From contig NZ_OZ061318.1 in NCBI RefSeq assembly GCF_964063345.1, positions 5,084,001-5,148,000 of the forward strand: a stretch of 64,000 nt of DNA, written 5' to 3'. Both the position numbers and the translations under genes were made by a program. Shown here one piece after another: positions 48,398 through 57,649 of this stretch. Under the pieces are notes generated by a model. The model did no database searches and was not told where the DNA came from. It saw nothing but the letters and a program-made list of their open reading frames with translations. Positions within the stretch are counted from its first letter, which is position 1, and every line of letters starts with the position of its first letter. The stretch comes from Pseudomonas lini. Its GTDB lineage: Bacteria > Pseudomonadota > Gammaproteobacteria > Pseudomonadales > Pseudomonadaceae.

Positions 48398-49278
48398 TGA
48401 GCGTCCTGATCAATAAAGACACCAAAGTTATCTGCCAGGGTATTACCGGTTCGCAAGGTAGTTTCCACACCCAGCAAGCCATCGAGTACGGCACCAAGAT
48501 GGTTGGTGGTGTAACTCCAGGCAAAGGCGGCACCGAGCACCTGGGTCTGCCAGTGTTCAACACCGTGAAAGACGCTGTAGCTGCCACTGGCGCCACCGCC
48601 AGCGTGATCTACGTTCCAGCTCCTTTCTGCAAAGACTCCATCCTGGAAGCAGCATTCGGCGGCATCAAGCTGATCGTTTGCATCACTGAAGGCATTCCTA
48701 CCCTGGACATGCTGGATGCCAAGGTCAAGTGCGACGAGCTGGGCGTAGTCCTGATCGGTCCTAACTGCCCAGGCGTGATCACTCCAGGCGAATGCAAGAT
48801 CGGCATCATGCCAGGTCACATTCACTTGCCAGGCAAGGTCGGTATCGTTTCCCGTTCCGGCACCCTGACCTACGAAGCTGTGAAGCAGACTACTGACGCC
48901 GGTTTCGGTCAGTCGACTTGCGTCGGCATCGGTGGTGACCCGATCCCGGGTTCGAACTTCATCGACATCCTGAAGCTGTTCCAGGAAGACCCGAAGACCG
49001 AAGCGATCGTAATGATCGGTGAGATCGGCGGTTCGGCTGAAGAAGAAGCGGCTGCCTACATCAAGGCAAACGTGACCAAGCCGGTTGTTTCCTACATCGC
49101 TGGTGTGACTGCCCCTGCGGGCAAGCGCATGGGCCATGCTGGCGCAATCATCTCTGGCGGCAAAGGCACTGCAGACGAGAAGTTTGCTGCCCTGGAAGAC
49201 GCAGGCGTTAAAACCGTGCGTTCGCTGGCAGACATCGGCAAGGCTTTGTCCGAGCTGACCGGTTGGGCGATCAAGTAA
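48397..49278 (+). CDS. sucD: Succinyl-CoA synthetase alpha subunit
   Basis: A 293-aa subunit with the CoA-binding [20 protein letters not shown] near the start, [20 protein letters not shown], and the phosphorylated histidine in [15 protein letters not shown]. It begins at the TAATG overlap with sucC. A terminator 30 bp past the stop closes the sdh-suc block. Confidence 0.97.
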   Translation: MSVLINKDTKVICQGITGSQGSFHTQQAIEYGTKMVGGVTPGKGGTEHLGLPVFNTVKDAVAATGATASVIYVPAPFCKDSILEAAFGGIKLIVCITEGIPTLDMLDAKVKCDELGVVLIGPNCPGVITPGECKIGIMPGHIHLPGKVGIVSRSGTLTYEAVKQTTDAGFGQSTCVGIGGDPIPGSNFIDILKLFQEDPKTEAIVMIGEIGGSAEEEAAAYIKANVTKPVVSYIAGVTAPAGKRMGHAGAIISGGKGTADEKFAALEDAGVKTVRSLADIGKALSELTGWAIK

Positions 49279-49307
49279 GCCTCGCGCTTAGCTGACGCTT
49301 CACCAAA

Positions 49308-49337
49308 CAAAGGCCACCTTCGGGTGGCCTTTGTCGT
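49308..49337 (+). terminator. Rho-independent terminator after sucD
   Basis: Perfect stem CAAAGGCCACC / GGTGGCCTTTG with a stable TTCG loop, followed by a weak T stretch (TCGTTT). Confidence 0.85.
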
Positions 49338-49344
49338 TTCCGGG

Positions 49345-49457
49345 TGATCGTTCCCACGCTCTGCGTGGGAACGCCGCCAGGGACGCTCCGCGTTCCGCCT
49401 TTGAATGTGACGCAGAGCGTCACGGGATGCATTCCCACGCAGAGCGTGGGAACGATC
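49345..49457. repeat. 113-bp palindromic repeat, family of the 17396 copy
   Basis: The ends are inverted copies of GATCGTTCCCACGCTCTGCG (exact for 20 bp here). Inside lie GGACGCTCCGCGT and a paired ACGCAGAGCGTCAC. It is similar over the whole length to 17396-17502, with the most difference in the centre. Confidence 0.82.
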
Positions 49458-49487
49458 TGTGCCGAGGTAGGAAAATTAGATATGTAA

Positions 49488-49509
49488 ACACGACATTATA
49501 ATGTCGTGT
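49488..49509. promoter_or_regulatory. Perfect 22-bp palindrome overlapping a TATAAT box upstream of brnQ
   Basis: The half-sites ACACGACATTA and TAATGTCGTGT meet without a gap. A perfect -10 hexamer TATAAT lies at the centre (49497-49502), so a bound repressor would cover the promoter. No good -35 box is visible, which would suit an activator as well. The binding protein is unknown. Confidence 0.6.
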
Positions 49510-49635
49510 ATCGGATAGTTCGCCCCGTAACAGTGCGTTTGTCGTGCAAATTCGTTAGGCTAGCAGCCATTTTTGCGTCCGCGGCCCACAAGGCAGCGAC
49601 GCGCTAAACGGGTCAGTCCTATACGGGCCGACAGC

Positions 49636-49659
49636 ATTTCCCTCACCCATAAGGGAAAT
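49636..49659 (+). promoter_or_regulatory. Hairpin in the brnQ leader
   Basis: ATTTCCCT (49636-49643) pairs with AGGGAAAT (49652-49659), ending 40 bp before the brnQ ATG. No T-run follows, so it is not a terminator. A role is unknown. Confidence 0.3.
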
Positions 49660-49699
49660 CCCTCTCTAAATTCCGATTCAGTAGTGTGGTATTTCCTTA

Positions 49700-51013
49700 A
49701 TGAAAGTCTTGAAAGGCCAGGACATCCTGGCACTGGGTTTTATGACATTTGCCCTGTTCGTCGGGGCTGGCAACATCATCTTCCCACCTATCGTCGGTTT
49801 GCAGTCCGGGCCCAATGTCTGGATGGCGGCGCTGGGTTTTCTGATCACCGCGGTCGGTCTGCCGGTGATCACCGTTGTTGCCCTGGCCAAGGTCGGTGGT
49901 GCAATGGATGCCTTGAGCAGCCCGATCGGTAAAGTCGCCGGAGGCCTGCTGGCAGCCGCGTGCTACCTCGCTGTCGGCCCGTTGTTCGCGACGCCGCGCA
50001 CTGCGACCGTGTCGTTTGAAGTGGGCCTGGCGCCGCTGACCGGCGAGAGCCCGCTGGCGCTGTTTCTCTATAGCTCGGTGTACTTCCTGCTGGTGTTTTT
50101 CATCTCGCTTTATCCGGGCCGTCTGCTGGACACCGTAGGACGTTTCCTTGCACCGCTGAAGATCATCGCTCTGGCCGTTCTCGGCATTGCCGCGTTCGCG
50201 TTGCCGGCCGGTGATATCGGCGTGGCCACTCCTGAATATGTCGCGGCACCGTTCTCCCAAGGCTTTATCAATGGTTACCTGACCATGGATACCCTGGGCG
50301 CGTTGGTATTCGGCATTGTCATCGTCAATGCGATCCGCTCCCGCGGCGTGGAATCGCCAGCGTTGATCACCCGTTACGCGATCATCGCCGGTCTGATTGC
50401 CGGTGTGGGCCTGGCGCTGGTTTACGTCAGTCTGTTCCGTCTTGGTTCGGGCAGCCATGAAGTGGCCGCCGGTGCTGCCAACGGCGCGGCGGTATTGCAT
50501 GCGTACGTTCAGCACACGTTTGGTTCGTTGGGCAGCGGTTTCCTTGCGGTGCTGATCTCCCTGGCCTGCCTGGTGACAGCGGTCGGTCTGACGTGTGCCT
50601 GTGCCGAATACTTCAGCCGTGTACTGCCACTGTCCTACAAGACACTGGTGATCATTCTGGCTGCGTTCTCCCTGTTGGTGTCCAACCTGGGCCTCACCAA
50701 GCTGATTGCTTTCTCGATCCCGGTGCTGACTGCCATCTACCCGCCGTGCATCGCCTTGGTAGCCCTGAGCTTCTGCAAGGACTTCTGGCATGAGCAGGGG
50801 CGCATTGTCGGTCCGGTGATGCTGGTGTCGTTCATCTTCGGCCTGATCGACGCCCTCAAGGGCGCCGGTCTGGCCGACTGGATGCCGACTCAACTGACTC
50901 ACCTGCCGCTGAGCGAGCAGGGTCTGGCGTGGCTGGTGCCGTCGTTCATGACCCTGGTGGTTGCCGTGGTTTGCGACCGTCTGCTGGGCAAGCGCGAAGA
51001 AGCGCTGGCTTAA
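49700..51013 (+). CDS. brnQ: Branched-chain amino acid carrier BrnQ/BraB
   Basis: A 437-aa membrane protein with about 12 helices, family LIVCS. It carries [20 protein letters not shown] near the start and the [40 protein letters not shown] region typical of BrnQ. It imports Leu, Ile and Val with sodium. P. aeruginosa has braB at this place after sucD. Its 240-bp upstream region holds a 22-bp palindrome and a hairpin, suggesting dedicated control. Confidence 0.95.
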   Translation: MKVLKGQDILALGFMTFALFVGAGNIIFPPIVGLQSGPNVWMAALGFLITAVGLPVITVVALAKVGGAMDALSSPIGKVAGGLLAAACYLAVGPLFATPRTATVSFEVGLAPLTGESPLALFLYSSVYFLLVFFISLYPGRLLDTVGRFLAPLKIIALAVLGIAAFALPAGDIGVATPEYVAAPFSQGFINGYLTMDTLGALVFGIVIVNAIRSRGVESPALITRYAIIAGLIAGVGLALVYVSLFRLGSGSHEVAAGAANGAAVLHAYVQHTFGSLGSGFLAVLISLACLVTAVGLTCACAEYFSRVLPLSYKTLVIILAAFSLLVSNLGLTKLIAFSIPVLTAIYPPCIALVALSFCKDFWHEQGRIVGPVMLVSFIFGLIDALKGAGLADWMPTQLTHLPLSEQGLAWLVPSFMTLVVAVVCDRLLGKREEALA

Positions 51014-51068
51014 GCTGCTTCATGGCCCGCCACAAGCGGGCCTTGAGTTGCTTCCTGCCAAAAAATAG

Positions 51069-51105
51069 AAATGCCCCGTATCAATCGATACGGGGCATTT
51101 TTTTA
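51069..51105 (+). terminator. Rho-independent terminator after brnQ
   Basis: Perfect stem AAATGCCCCGTATC / GATACGGGGCATTT with loop AATC and a run of T. Confidence 0.92.
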
Positions 51106-51165
51106 TGGGCGAGATGCGGTGTCTTTTTCCTTGCGCTAACGTCGAAGCACTGCCAAATCTAATGT

Positions 51166-51249
51166 GCGGGCTTGCTCGCGAAGACGGCTTATCATTCAAC
51201 ATTGATGTCGACTGACCCATTGCCTTCTCGAGCAAGCCCGCTCCCACAG
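51166..51249. repeat. Inverted REP pair (GCTTGCTCGCGA variant)
   Basis: GCGGGCTTGCTCGCGAAG at the left faces CTCGAGCAAGCCCGCTCCCA at the right. It is the same variant as 27409-27499, and shares the spacer piece CATTCAACATTGAT in similar form. Confidence 0.78.
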
Positions 51250-51286
51250 GGTTTCCGTTCCCCGCAAACACATCACAAGGACCTGC

Positions 51287-52024
51287 ATGTCGTTCATCCA
51301 CGCCAATCTGATCCACATCCTCGCCGCGCTCTGGTTTGTCGTCTGCTGGGGCGGTTATACCCGTTACGCCTCATGGAAGGGCCGCGACACCGCGTGCCTG
51401 GCCAGCGTGCTGCACCTGTATCGCGAAGACTGGATGCGCCGCATGCTGTTGCGCGACAACCGCATTGCCGATGCCAGCGTGATCGGTAACCTGGAGCGCA
51501 ATGCCTCGTTCTTCGCCTCCAGTACGCTGATTATCCTGGCCGGTATTCTCACGGTGTTGGGGGCGTCCGACAGAGCCGTGTCGTTGCTGGCGGATATCCC
51601 GATGGTGCAACAGGCCTCCCAAGGCATGTCGGAGATCAAGTTGTTGTGCCTGGCGCTGGTGTTTGTCTATGCGTTCTTTACCTTCAGTTGGTGCATGCGT
51701 CAGTACAACTTTGCGGCGATTCTCGTGGGCTCGGCGCCGATGATCGGCGAGCGCCATGTGTCCGAGCAAGAGCGTAAAGCCTTTGCTTCCCGAGCCGCCC
51801 GTGTCATCTCCATGGCGGCCAACCAGTTCAACTTCGGTCTGCGTTCCTATTACTTCGGCATGACCATGCTGGCGTGGTTCGTCAGTCCCTGGTTGTTCAT
51901 GTTGATGAGTGCCGGCGTCGTGTTTGTGTTGTATCGCCGAGAGTTTCACTCCGACGTTCTGGATGTGATGGTCTATACACCTACAGAGGCGCCATTGCCT
52001 GAAGCAAACAAGGAGGCTGCTTGA
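51287..52024 (+). CDS. DUF599 family membrane protein
   Basis: A 245-aa protein with about four helices. It carries DUF599-type segments (AALWFVVCWGGYTRYASWKG, NRIADASVIGNLERNASFFA, FTFSWCMRQYNFAAILVGSA). Function unknown. The start ATG follows AAGGACCTGC. Its stop overlaps the next gene's start (TGATG), so the two membrane proteins are co-translated. Confidence 0.85.
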   Translation: MSFIHANLIHILAALWFVVCWGGYTRYASWKGRDTACLASVLHLYREDWMRRMLLRDNRIADASVIGNLERNASFFASSTLIILAGILTVLGASDRAVSLLADIPMVQQASQGMSEIKLLCLALVFVYAFFTFSWCMRQYNFAAILVGSAPMIGERHVSEQERKAFASRAARVISMAANQFNFGLRSYYFGMTMLAWFVSPWLFMLMSAGVVFVLYRREFHSDVLDVMVYTPTEAPLPEANKEAA

Positions 52025-52425
52025 TGAGTATTCCGTTCTGGTGTGTGTTTATCAGCGCATTGTTGATTTACGTGGCAAAGATTCCAGTGGCCAAGGCCAT
52101 GAACGAGCAGGGGGGTTACAACAATCACCTGCCGCGTCAGCAACAGGCGCAACTGACGGGCTTCGGCGCCCGTGCATTGGCGGCTCACCAGAACAGTTTC
52201 GAGGCGTTCTTATTGTTTGCGATAGGAGTGTTGATGGCGCACACCACGCAGACGGCGGGATGGCTGATCGATACGCTGGCGCTCATCTTCGTGATCACGC
52301 GCATTATTTACTTGCTGTGCTATTGGGGAGATCTGGCCTGGCAGCGCAGTCTGGTGTGGTTTGTGGGTTTAGTGTGTTCGCTGTTGCTGATGATTAGTCC
52401 GACTTTTAGATCAATTTTGCTCTAA
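52024..52425 (+). CDS. MAPEG family membrane protein
   Basis: A 133-aa protein with four helices matching the MAPEG family (glutathione/eicosanoid-related membrane proteins). It has NNHLPRQQQAQLTGFGARAL and AHQNSFEAFLLFAIGVLMAH, the latter being the usual ANxxExF-like signature. The ATG at 52024 follows AAGGAGGCTGCTTG. Bacterial members are mostly uncharacterised. It closes a two-gene unit with the DUF599 gene. Confidence 0.87.
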   Translation: MSIPFWCVFISALLIYVAKIPVAKAMNEQGGYNNHLPRQQQAQLTGFGARALAAHQNSFEAFLLFAIGVLMAHTTQTAGWLIDTLALIFVITRIIYLLCYWGDLAWQRSLVWFVGLVCSLLLMISPTFRSILL

Positions 52426-52440
52426 TACTTATCGCCAATA

Positions 52441-52475
52441 AAAAGAAAACCCGCACTGGGCGGGTTTTCTTTTAT
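52441..52475. terminator. Bidirectional rho-independent terminator
   Basis: Stem AAAAGAAAACCCGC / GCGGGTTTTCTTTT with loop ACTGG. It lies between the convergent MAPEG and lipoprotein genes, with A and T runs on both sides. Confidence 0.9.
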
Positions 52476-52491
52476 CACACTAAAAACGTTT

Positions 52492-52761
52492 TTAGTTTTT
52501 AGGTGCTTCTGGCGCTGGCGCTGGCGCTGTAGCTGGAGCGGCTTCTTTTGCCGCTGCTGCGTTCGATTCGGCCTGAGCTTTGGCAGCTTCGGCGTTTTCT
52601 TTTGCAGCGTCGTTCACTTTATCCTGAGCTTCGCCCATTTTTTCCTGAGCTTGCTCGGCATGTTTGGTGGCATCTTGAGCTTTGTCCTCGGATTTTTTAT
52701 CGCAGGCAGCGAGACCGAGGGAAGCGGTCAACATCAAGGCAATAGCTAAAGTCTTACGCAT
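52492..52761 (-). CDS. Small alanine-rich lipoprotein with coiled-coil
   Basis: An 89-aa protein. The lipoprotein signal ends at LAAC (Cys about 20). It is followed by a charged, alanine-rich helical stretch (KKSEDKAQDATKHAEQAQEK, then KVNDAAKENAEAAKAQAESN) with heptad spacing, and an Ala/Pro tail. It looks like a short Lpp-like or stress lipoprotein. The start at 52761 follows AAGGAG. The whole protein is small, and its function is unknown. Confidence 0.78.
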   Translation of the reverse strand: MRKTLAIALMLTASLGLAACDKKSEDKAQDATKHAEQAQEKMGEAQDKVNDAAKENAEAAKAQAESNAAAAKEAAPATAPAPAPEAPKN

Positions 52762-52918
52762 GGGGTGTTTCTCCTTATGGAAAATATCTACTGGCCTTTC
52801 GAGCACAGCGAATAGGGTTAAGTTCCTCAATTCATACAGATATATAAGTTTGTTTTGCTGCGGAACTTTTGCCTTCTAGCCCGCTACTTTGACCAGACAC
52901 TAAGAAGAGTTTTATCAA

Positions 52919-53395
52919 ATGGCCGAAAATCCCGTTTTTGAGCGTGCGACGCGATTCCTGTCGGCATTGCGGCATTGTCAGGTACTCGGAATGCGTGTTC
53001 ACAGCGCCAGCAGCGAAGGATTGACGGTGATTTTGCCGTACAGCCCGCAGATCGTCGGTAATCCGCAAACCGGGGTGATTCATGGCGGTGCGCTGACCTC
53101 TCTGATGGACACCGCCTGCGGTATGGCCACCCTTTGCGTGCTGCCCGAGTTCGAAGTCTGTCCGACGCTCGACTTGCGCATCGACTACATGCACGCCGCC
53201 GAGCCGAACAAGGACGTGTACGGCTTCGCCCAATGCTACCGAGTGACCACCGACGTAATCTTCGCGCGCGGTTTTGCCTATCAGGACGACCCTGAACAAC
53301 CCATCGCCCATGTGGTGGGCACCTTCATGCGCATGGGCAAGGGAATTAAAGGCACTAAAGGTTTTGGCGGCGCCATTGCTGGAGGTGCGAAATGA
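52919..53395 (+). CDS. PaaI-type hotdog thioesterase
   Basis: A 158-aa hotdog-fold thioesterase with the family motif GVIHGGALTSLMDTACGMAT (about 57-76) and TLDLRIDYMHAAEP. It probably cleaves an acyl-CoA; the substrate is unknown. The ATG overlap with the second thioesterase gene (ATGA at 53392) makes a two-gene unit. The protein starts ENPVFERATRFLSALRHCQV. Confidence 0.88.
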   Translation: MAENPVFERATRFLSALRHCQVLGMRVHSASSEGLTVILPYSPQIVGNPQTGVIHGGALTSLMDTACGMATLCVLPEFEVCPTLDLRIDYMHAAEPNKDVYGFAQCYRVTTDVIFARGFAYQDDPEQPIAHVVGTFMRMGKGIKGTKGFGGAIAGGAK

Positions 53396-53844
53396 CCGAC
53401 ACGTTCAAGGAGCAACTTCAACAGGCCCATGCGCAGGGGGACTACGCCTCGCTGCTGGACCTGATTCCCTACGCCGCACTGATCGGTGTCGAATGTTCGC
53501 GGGTAGGGGATGAACTGCTGTTTCGTCTGCCGGCCAACAAAGACAACATTGGTAATCCTTTATTGCCGGCGATTCATGGCGGGGTGATTGCCGGGTTCAT
53601 GGAACTTTCGGCGGCACTGCACCTGCTTATCTTCACCGGCTCGCCCGGTGTGCCGAAGATTATCGACTTTTCCCTCGACTACCTGCGTGCGGGGCAGTTT
53701 CGCGATACCTGGGCCAGATGCCTGGTGTGCCGTCAGGGGCGCCGGGTGGCAAACGTGGCGATTACCGCCTGGCAAAGCACCGAAGCCGAGCCCATTGCCA
53801 CGGCCCGCGCTCATTTCAAAATCGAAGAGCCCTTGAAATCCTGA
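53392..53844 (+). CDS. Second PaaI-type hotdog thioesterase
   Basis: A 150-aa hotdog protein with the motif PAIHGGVIAGFMELSAALHL and the later IIDFSLDYLRAGQ. In place of the aspartate/glutamate seen as MD in the first protein, it has ME, so a catalytic acid is kept. It overlaps the first thioesterase by 4 bp. The two could form a heterodimer, because hotdog proteins pair; this is inference. Confidence 0.85.
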   Translation: MTDTFKEQLQQAHAQGDYASLLDLIPYAALIGVECSRVGDELLFRLPANKDNIGNPLLPAIHGGVIAGFMELSAALHLLIFTGSPGVPKIIDFSLDYLRAGQFRDTWARCLVCRQGRRVANVAITAWQSTEAEPIATARAHFKIEEPLKS

Positions 53845-53925
53845 TCTCAGCCCCCAACTCTGAGGACAACCCGCCGCCGACCCTCAAGGTCGCGGCCACT
53901 GCCATCTGATTGGAGTTTGATGACC

Positions 53926-55830
53926 ATGAGTGTGGAAACTCAAAAGGAAACCCTGGGCTTCCAGACCGAGGTGAAGCAACTGCTGCACCTCATGATCCAT
54001 TCGCTGTATTCCAACAAGGAAATTTTCCTTCGCGAATTGATCTCGAACGCCTCTGACGCTGTCGATAAATTACGTTTTGAAGCGCTGGCCAAGCCTGAAT
54101 TGCTGGAAGGCGGCGCTGAACTGAAAATCCGTGTGAGCTTCGACAAAGACGCTAAAACCGTCACCCTCGAAGACAACGGCATCGGCATGAGCCGTGAAGA
54201 CGCGGTCACCCATCTGGGTACCATCGCCAAGTCCGGCACTGCCGATTTCATGAAACACCTGTCTGGCGATCAGAAAAAAGACTCGCACCTGATCGGTCAG
54301 TTCGGTGTCGGTTTTTACTCGGCTTTCATCGTCGCCGATAAAGTTGATGTGTTCAGCCGCCGTGCTGGCCTCGCTGCTAGCGAAGGTGTGCACTGGTCGT
54401 CCAAGGGCGAAGGCGAATTCGAAATTTCCACTGTCGAGAAAGCCGACCGTGGTACCCGCATCGTTCTGCACCTGAAGTCCGCTGAAGACGAATTCGCCGA
54501 TGGCTGGCGTCTGCGCAACATCATCAAGAAGTACTCCGATCACATCGCCTTGCCGATCGAGTTGCCGAAAGAAGTGGCAGCCGTTGAAGGCGAAGACAAG
54601 CCTGCCGTTGAGTGGGAAACCGTCAACCGCGCCAGCGCCCTGTGGACTCGCCCTCGTGCTGAAGTAAAAGACGAGGAATACCAGGAGTTCTACAAGCACG
54701 TCGCTCACGATTTCGAAAACCCGCTGAGCTGGAGCCACAACAAGGTCGAAGGCAAGCTCGAGTACACCTCGCTGCTTTATGTGCCGACCCGTGCTCCGTT
54801 CGACCTGTACCAGCGTGAAGCGCCAAAAGGCCTGAAGCTGTACGTGCAGCGTGTGTTCGTCATGGATCAGGCCGAGTCGTTCCTGCCGCTGTACCTGCGC
54901 TTCATCAAAGGCGTGGTCGACTCCAACGACCTGTCGCTGAACGTGTCGCGGGAAATCCTGCAGAAAGACCCGATCATCGATTCCATGAAGTCGGCGCTGA
55001 CCAAGCGCGTTCTGGACATGCTGGAAAAACTGGCGAAGAACGAGCCTGAGCAATACAAAGGCTTCTGGAAGAACTTCGGTCAGGTCATGAAAGAAGGCCC
55101 GGCAGAAGACTTCGCCAACAAAGAGAAAATTGCCGGCCTGCTGCGTTTCGCGTCCACTCAGGGCGATGACGGCGAGCAGGTTGTAGGTCTGGCCGACTAC
55201 CTGGCTCGCGCCAAGGAAGGTCAGGACAAGATCTACTACCTGACTGGCGAAACCTACGCGCAAGTCAAAAACAGCCCGCACCTGGAAGTCTTCCGCAAGA
55301 AAGGCATCGAAGTGCTGCTGTTGACCGACCGCATCGACGAGTGGCTGATGAGCTACCTCAACGACTTCGACGGCAAGAGCTTTGTCGACGTGGCACGCGG
55401 TGACCTGGACCTCGGCAATCTGGATTCGGAAGAAGACAAGAAAGCCGCGGAAGAAGTCGCCAAGTCCAAAGAAGGCTTGGTTGAGCGTCTCAAGACCGCT
55501 TTGGGCGACTCCGTTGCTGAGGTGCGGGTCTCTCACCGTCTGACCGATTCCCCGGCGATTCTGGCCATCGGCGAGCAGGACCTGGGCCTGCAAATGCGTC
55601 AGATCCTGGAAGCCAGCGGTCAGAAGGTTCCGGATTCGAAGCCGATCTTCGAATTCAACCCGGCTCACCCGCTGATCGAGAAACTCGACAACGAGCAGAG
55701 CGACGAGCGCTTCGGCGACCTGTCGCACATTCTGTTCGATCAGGCGGCCCTGGCGGCCGGCGACAGCTTGAAAGACCCGGCGGCTTATGTGCGCCGTCTG
55801 AATAAGCTGTTGGTTGAACTGTCGGTTTAA
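53926..55830 (+). CDS. htpG: Chaperone HtpG (Hsp90)
   Basis: A 634-aa Hsp90. The N-terminal ATPase signatures are [26 protein letters not shown] and [17 protein letters not shown]; the middle domain arginine region is [13 protein letters not shown]. The start [11 protein letters not shown] is the family start; ATG 53920 and TTG 53917 add two or three residues and TTGGAG lies just ahead, so the exact start is uncertain. Single gene with its own terminator. Confidence 0.96.
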   Translation: MSVETQKETLGFQTEVKQLLHLMIHSLYSNKEIFLRELISNASDAVDKLRFEALAKPELLEGGAELKIRVSFDKDAKTVTLEDNGIGMSREDAVTHLGTIAKSGTADFMKHLSGDQKKDSHLIGQFGVGFYSAFIVADKVDVFSRRAGLAASEGVHWSSKGEGEFEISTVEKADRGTRIVLHLKSAEDEFADGWRLRNIIKKYSDHIALPIELPKEVAAVEGEDKPAVEWETVNRASALWTRPRAEVKDEEYQEFYKHVAHDFENPLSWSHNKVEGKLEYTSLLYVPTRAPFDLYQREAPKGLKLYVQRVFVMDQAESFLPLYLRFIKGVVDSNDLSLNVSREILQKDPIIDSMKSALTKRVLDMLEKLAKNEPEQYKGFWKNFGQVMKEGPAEDFANKEKIAGLLRFASTQGDDGEQVVGLADYLARAKEGQDKIYYLTGETYAQVKNSPHLEVFRKKGIEVLLLTDRIDEWLMSYLNDFDGKSFVDVARGDLDLGNLDSEEDKKAAEEVAKSKEGLVERLKTALGDSVAEVRVSHRLTDSPAILAIGEQDLGLQMRQILEASGQKVPDSKPIFEFNPAHPLIEKLDNEQSDERFGDLSHILFDQAALAAGDSLKDPAAYVRRLNKLLVELSV

Positions 55831-55838
55831 CCGCGTTG

Positions 55839-55868
55839 TAAAAAAACCCGCTTCGGCGGGTTTTTTTA
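55839..55868 (+). terminator. Rho-independent terminator after htpG
   Basis: Stem AAAAAAACCCGC / GCGGGTTTTTTT with a TTCG loop. Confidence 0.92.
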
Positions 55869-55907
55869 TGTTCAGGCGCTGGCTGGGGTCGGGTGCCTGA
55901 CAGGGCC

Positions 55908-56003
55908 TCTTCGCGGGCAAGCCCGCTCCCACAGGGAATTGTGCCGTGCGCGAATTTTGCGAACGACCTCGCAATTGTGGGAGCGGGCTTGCCCGCGATG
56001 GCG
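55908..56003. repeat. Inverted REP pair
   Basis: CTTCGCGGGCAAGCCCGCTC near 55909 faces GAGCGGGCTTGCCCGCGATG near 55981-56000. The spacer holds a GTGCGCGAATTTTGCG piece. It lies between convergent htpG and pirin genes. Confidence 0.85.
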
Positions 56004-56009
56004 GTGTTA

Positions 56010-56879
56010 CTAACGCCCCGAAGGCAACTCAATCCGCTCACTTTCCCCCGGTACTGTCGGCCAATCCCCGGCCGCCCAGCGCCGACGCGCTTCATCGATC
56101 AATGCCGGATCGCTGGCCACGAAATTCCAGTTGATCCGTCGCGGTTCATCCAGCGGCGCGCCGCCAAACAACATGGCATGACAGTCGCTCTCGGCGAACA
56201 GTGTCATCTCTGCCCCGGCCGGCAATACCACCAGCGAATGCGGCTCCAGCGGCTCGCCATCAAGCTGCACCTCACCGCTCAGCACATACAGTGCCCGTTC
56301 TTCATGCTCGATGGGAATCAGCAATGTGGTCGCCGCTTGCAGGTTCAATTCGGCGTACAGCGTAGGAGAAAGCACTGGGACCGGCGATTCGAGGCAAAAG
56401 CCTGACCCGGCGATCATCCGTATCTTCACGCCAAGGTTATCGCTGACGGGTAGCGTGGCCGCCGGATGGTGACTGTAATGCCCCGGGCCGTGTTCACGAT
56501 CCTTGGGCGAAGCCAGCCAGATCTGTAAGCCGTGCATCGTAAAGCCGCTGTCTTTCAATGGTTCGGGCGTGCGTTCGACGTGGGCAATTGCGCTACCCGC
56601 CGTCATCCAGCTGACATCGCCAGCATTCACCACCTGATCGGAACCGAGGCTGTCCTTGTGCTGGATTTGTCCTTCGAACAAGTAGGTGAGGGTGGACAGG
56701 CCGATGTGCGGATGCTGACGGATGTTCATGCCTTTGCCCGCCGGGTAACGGGTTTCGAGCATGTGGTCGAAAAACACGAAAGGCCCGACGTTGCGGCATT
56801 TGGCTGACGGCAGCGGGCGAAGAATCGGCTGGCCTTCGACATCTTCGGCGCGAGGGCGGATCACGAGCGGAGTGTTCAT
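56010..56879 (-). CDS. Pirin family protein
   Basis: A 289-aa bicupin protein of the pirin family. The metal-binding histidines are in NIRQHPHIGLSTLTYLFEG (His55/57 region), and the later His and Glu are in GSAIAHVERTPE. The C-terminal cupin carries ERALYVLSGEVQLDGEPL. Some members are quercetinases, others act as regulators, so its role here is open. It is a single-gene unit. Confidence 0.9.
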   Translation of the reverse strand: MNTPLVIRPRAEDVEGQPILRPLPSAKCRNVGPFVFFDHMLETRYPAGKGMNIRQHPHIGLSTLTYLFEGQIQHKDSLGSDQVVNAGDVSWMTAGSAIAHVERTPEPLKDSGFTMHGLQIWLASPKDREHGPGHYSHHPAATLPVSDNLGVKIRMIAGSGFCLESPVPVLSPTLYAELNLQAATTLLIPIEHEERALYVLSGEVQLDGEPLEPHSLVVLPAGAEMTLFAESDCHAMLFGGAPLDEPRRINWNFVASDPALIDEARRRWAAGDWPTVPGESERIELPSGR

Positions 56880-56940
56880 GGTGCATTCCAGGCTGAGCGG
56901 GTGACGCAGGGAGCATAACCCGCTTGCGCAGCCCTTGCCG

Positions 56941-57357
56941 CTATTGGCTGAAGGCGCCTTCGGACAGATGGGTTTCGATGCTGATGTCGGAAGTGGTCAT
57001 CAGCTTGTGTACCGGGCAGCGGTCGGCCACGCGGTGCAGCTCGTCACGCTGGGCGTCGGTGAGCACACCCTTGAGCGTGAGTTCGACGTGCAGGGCGTAC
57101 TTGCCTTTCTGTTCTTCACTGTTGTCGCGCGTGACTTCAACCTCGACGCCCGTCAGCGGGATGTCCTTTTTCTTGGCATACATTTTCAGCGTCAGGGCCT
57201 TACAGGCACCCAGGGCTGCGTCGAAGTAGTCGTGTGGTTCAGGCGCGGTGCCTTCGCCGCCAGAGGCTTTCGATACATCGGCAAAGAGTTCGTGGTCATC
57301 GATCTGGACGCTGTGACGAAAACCTTCGGCGCAGATGGTATTGACGGTAACAGTCAT
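56941..57357 (-). CDS. OsmC family thiol peroxidase-like protein
   Basis: A 138-aa protein of the OsmC/YhfA group. Two conserved cysteines are visible: Cys52 in DAALGACKALTLKMYAKK and Cys114 in HRVADRCPVHKLM, as needed for peroxide reduction. It could reduce organic hydroperoxides. It lies 61 bp downstream of the pirin gene's ATG, on the same strand. Confidence 0.9.
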   Translation of the reverse strand: MTVTVNTICAEGFRHSVQIDDHELFADVSKASGGEGTAPEPHDYFDAALGACKALTLKMYAKKKDIPLTGVEVEVTRDNSEEQKGKYALHVELTLKGVLTDAQRDELHRVADRCPVHKLMTTSDISIETHLSEGAFSQ

Positions 57358-57478
57358 GGGAAACCTCGCAGGGATCAGGGAAAAGTCATTCGGTCAAAAA
57401 AGACCCTGAAGTTATAGAGCATTCCTTCAAGTTCGCGTTCCACTTTCTTGGTGGGGGATTTGACCAGACGCAGAACCT

Positions 57479-57568
57479 GTAGGAGCGAGGCTTGCCCGCG
57501 AAGAATGCACCGCGGCTTTTCAGGTATTACGCGTCATCGTTCTTCGCGGGCAAGCCTCGCTCCTACAG
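57479..57568. repeat. Inverted REP pair (GTAGGAGCGAGGC variant)
   Basis: TGTAGGAGCGAGGCTTGCCC faces GGGCAAGCCTCGCTCCTACA around a 50-bp spacer. This variant is also seen at 12101-12170. Confidence 0.85.
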
Positions 57569-57649
57569 GATTGCATTGAACTCAAGGTTGTCATCGTCCT
57601 GTCACCCCCGCGTCATACCCTCGCGCTCATCTCAATCAAGGAGCGCGCC

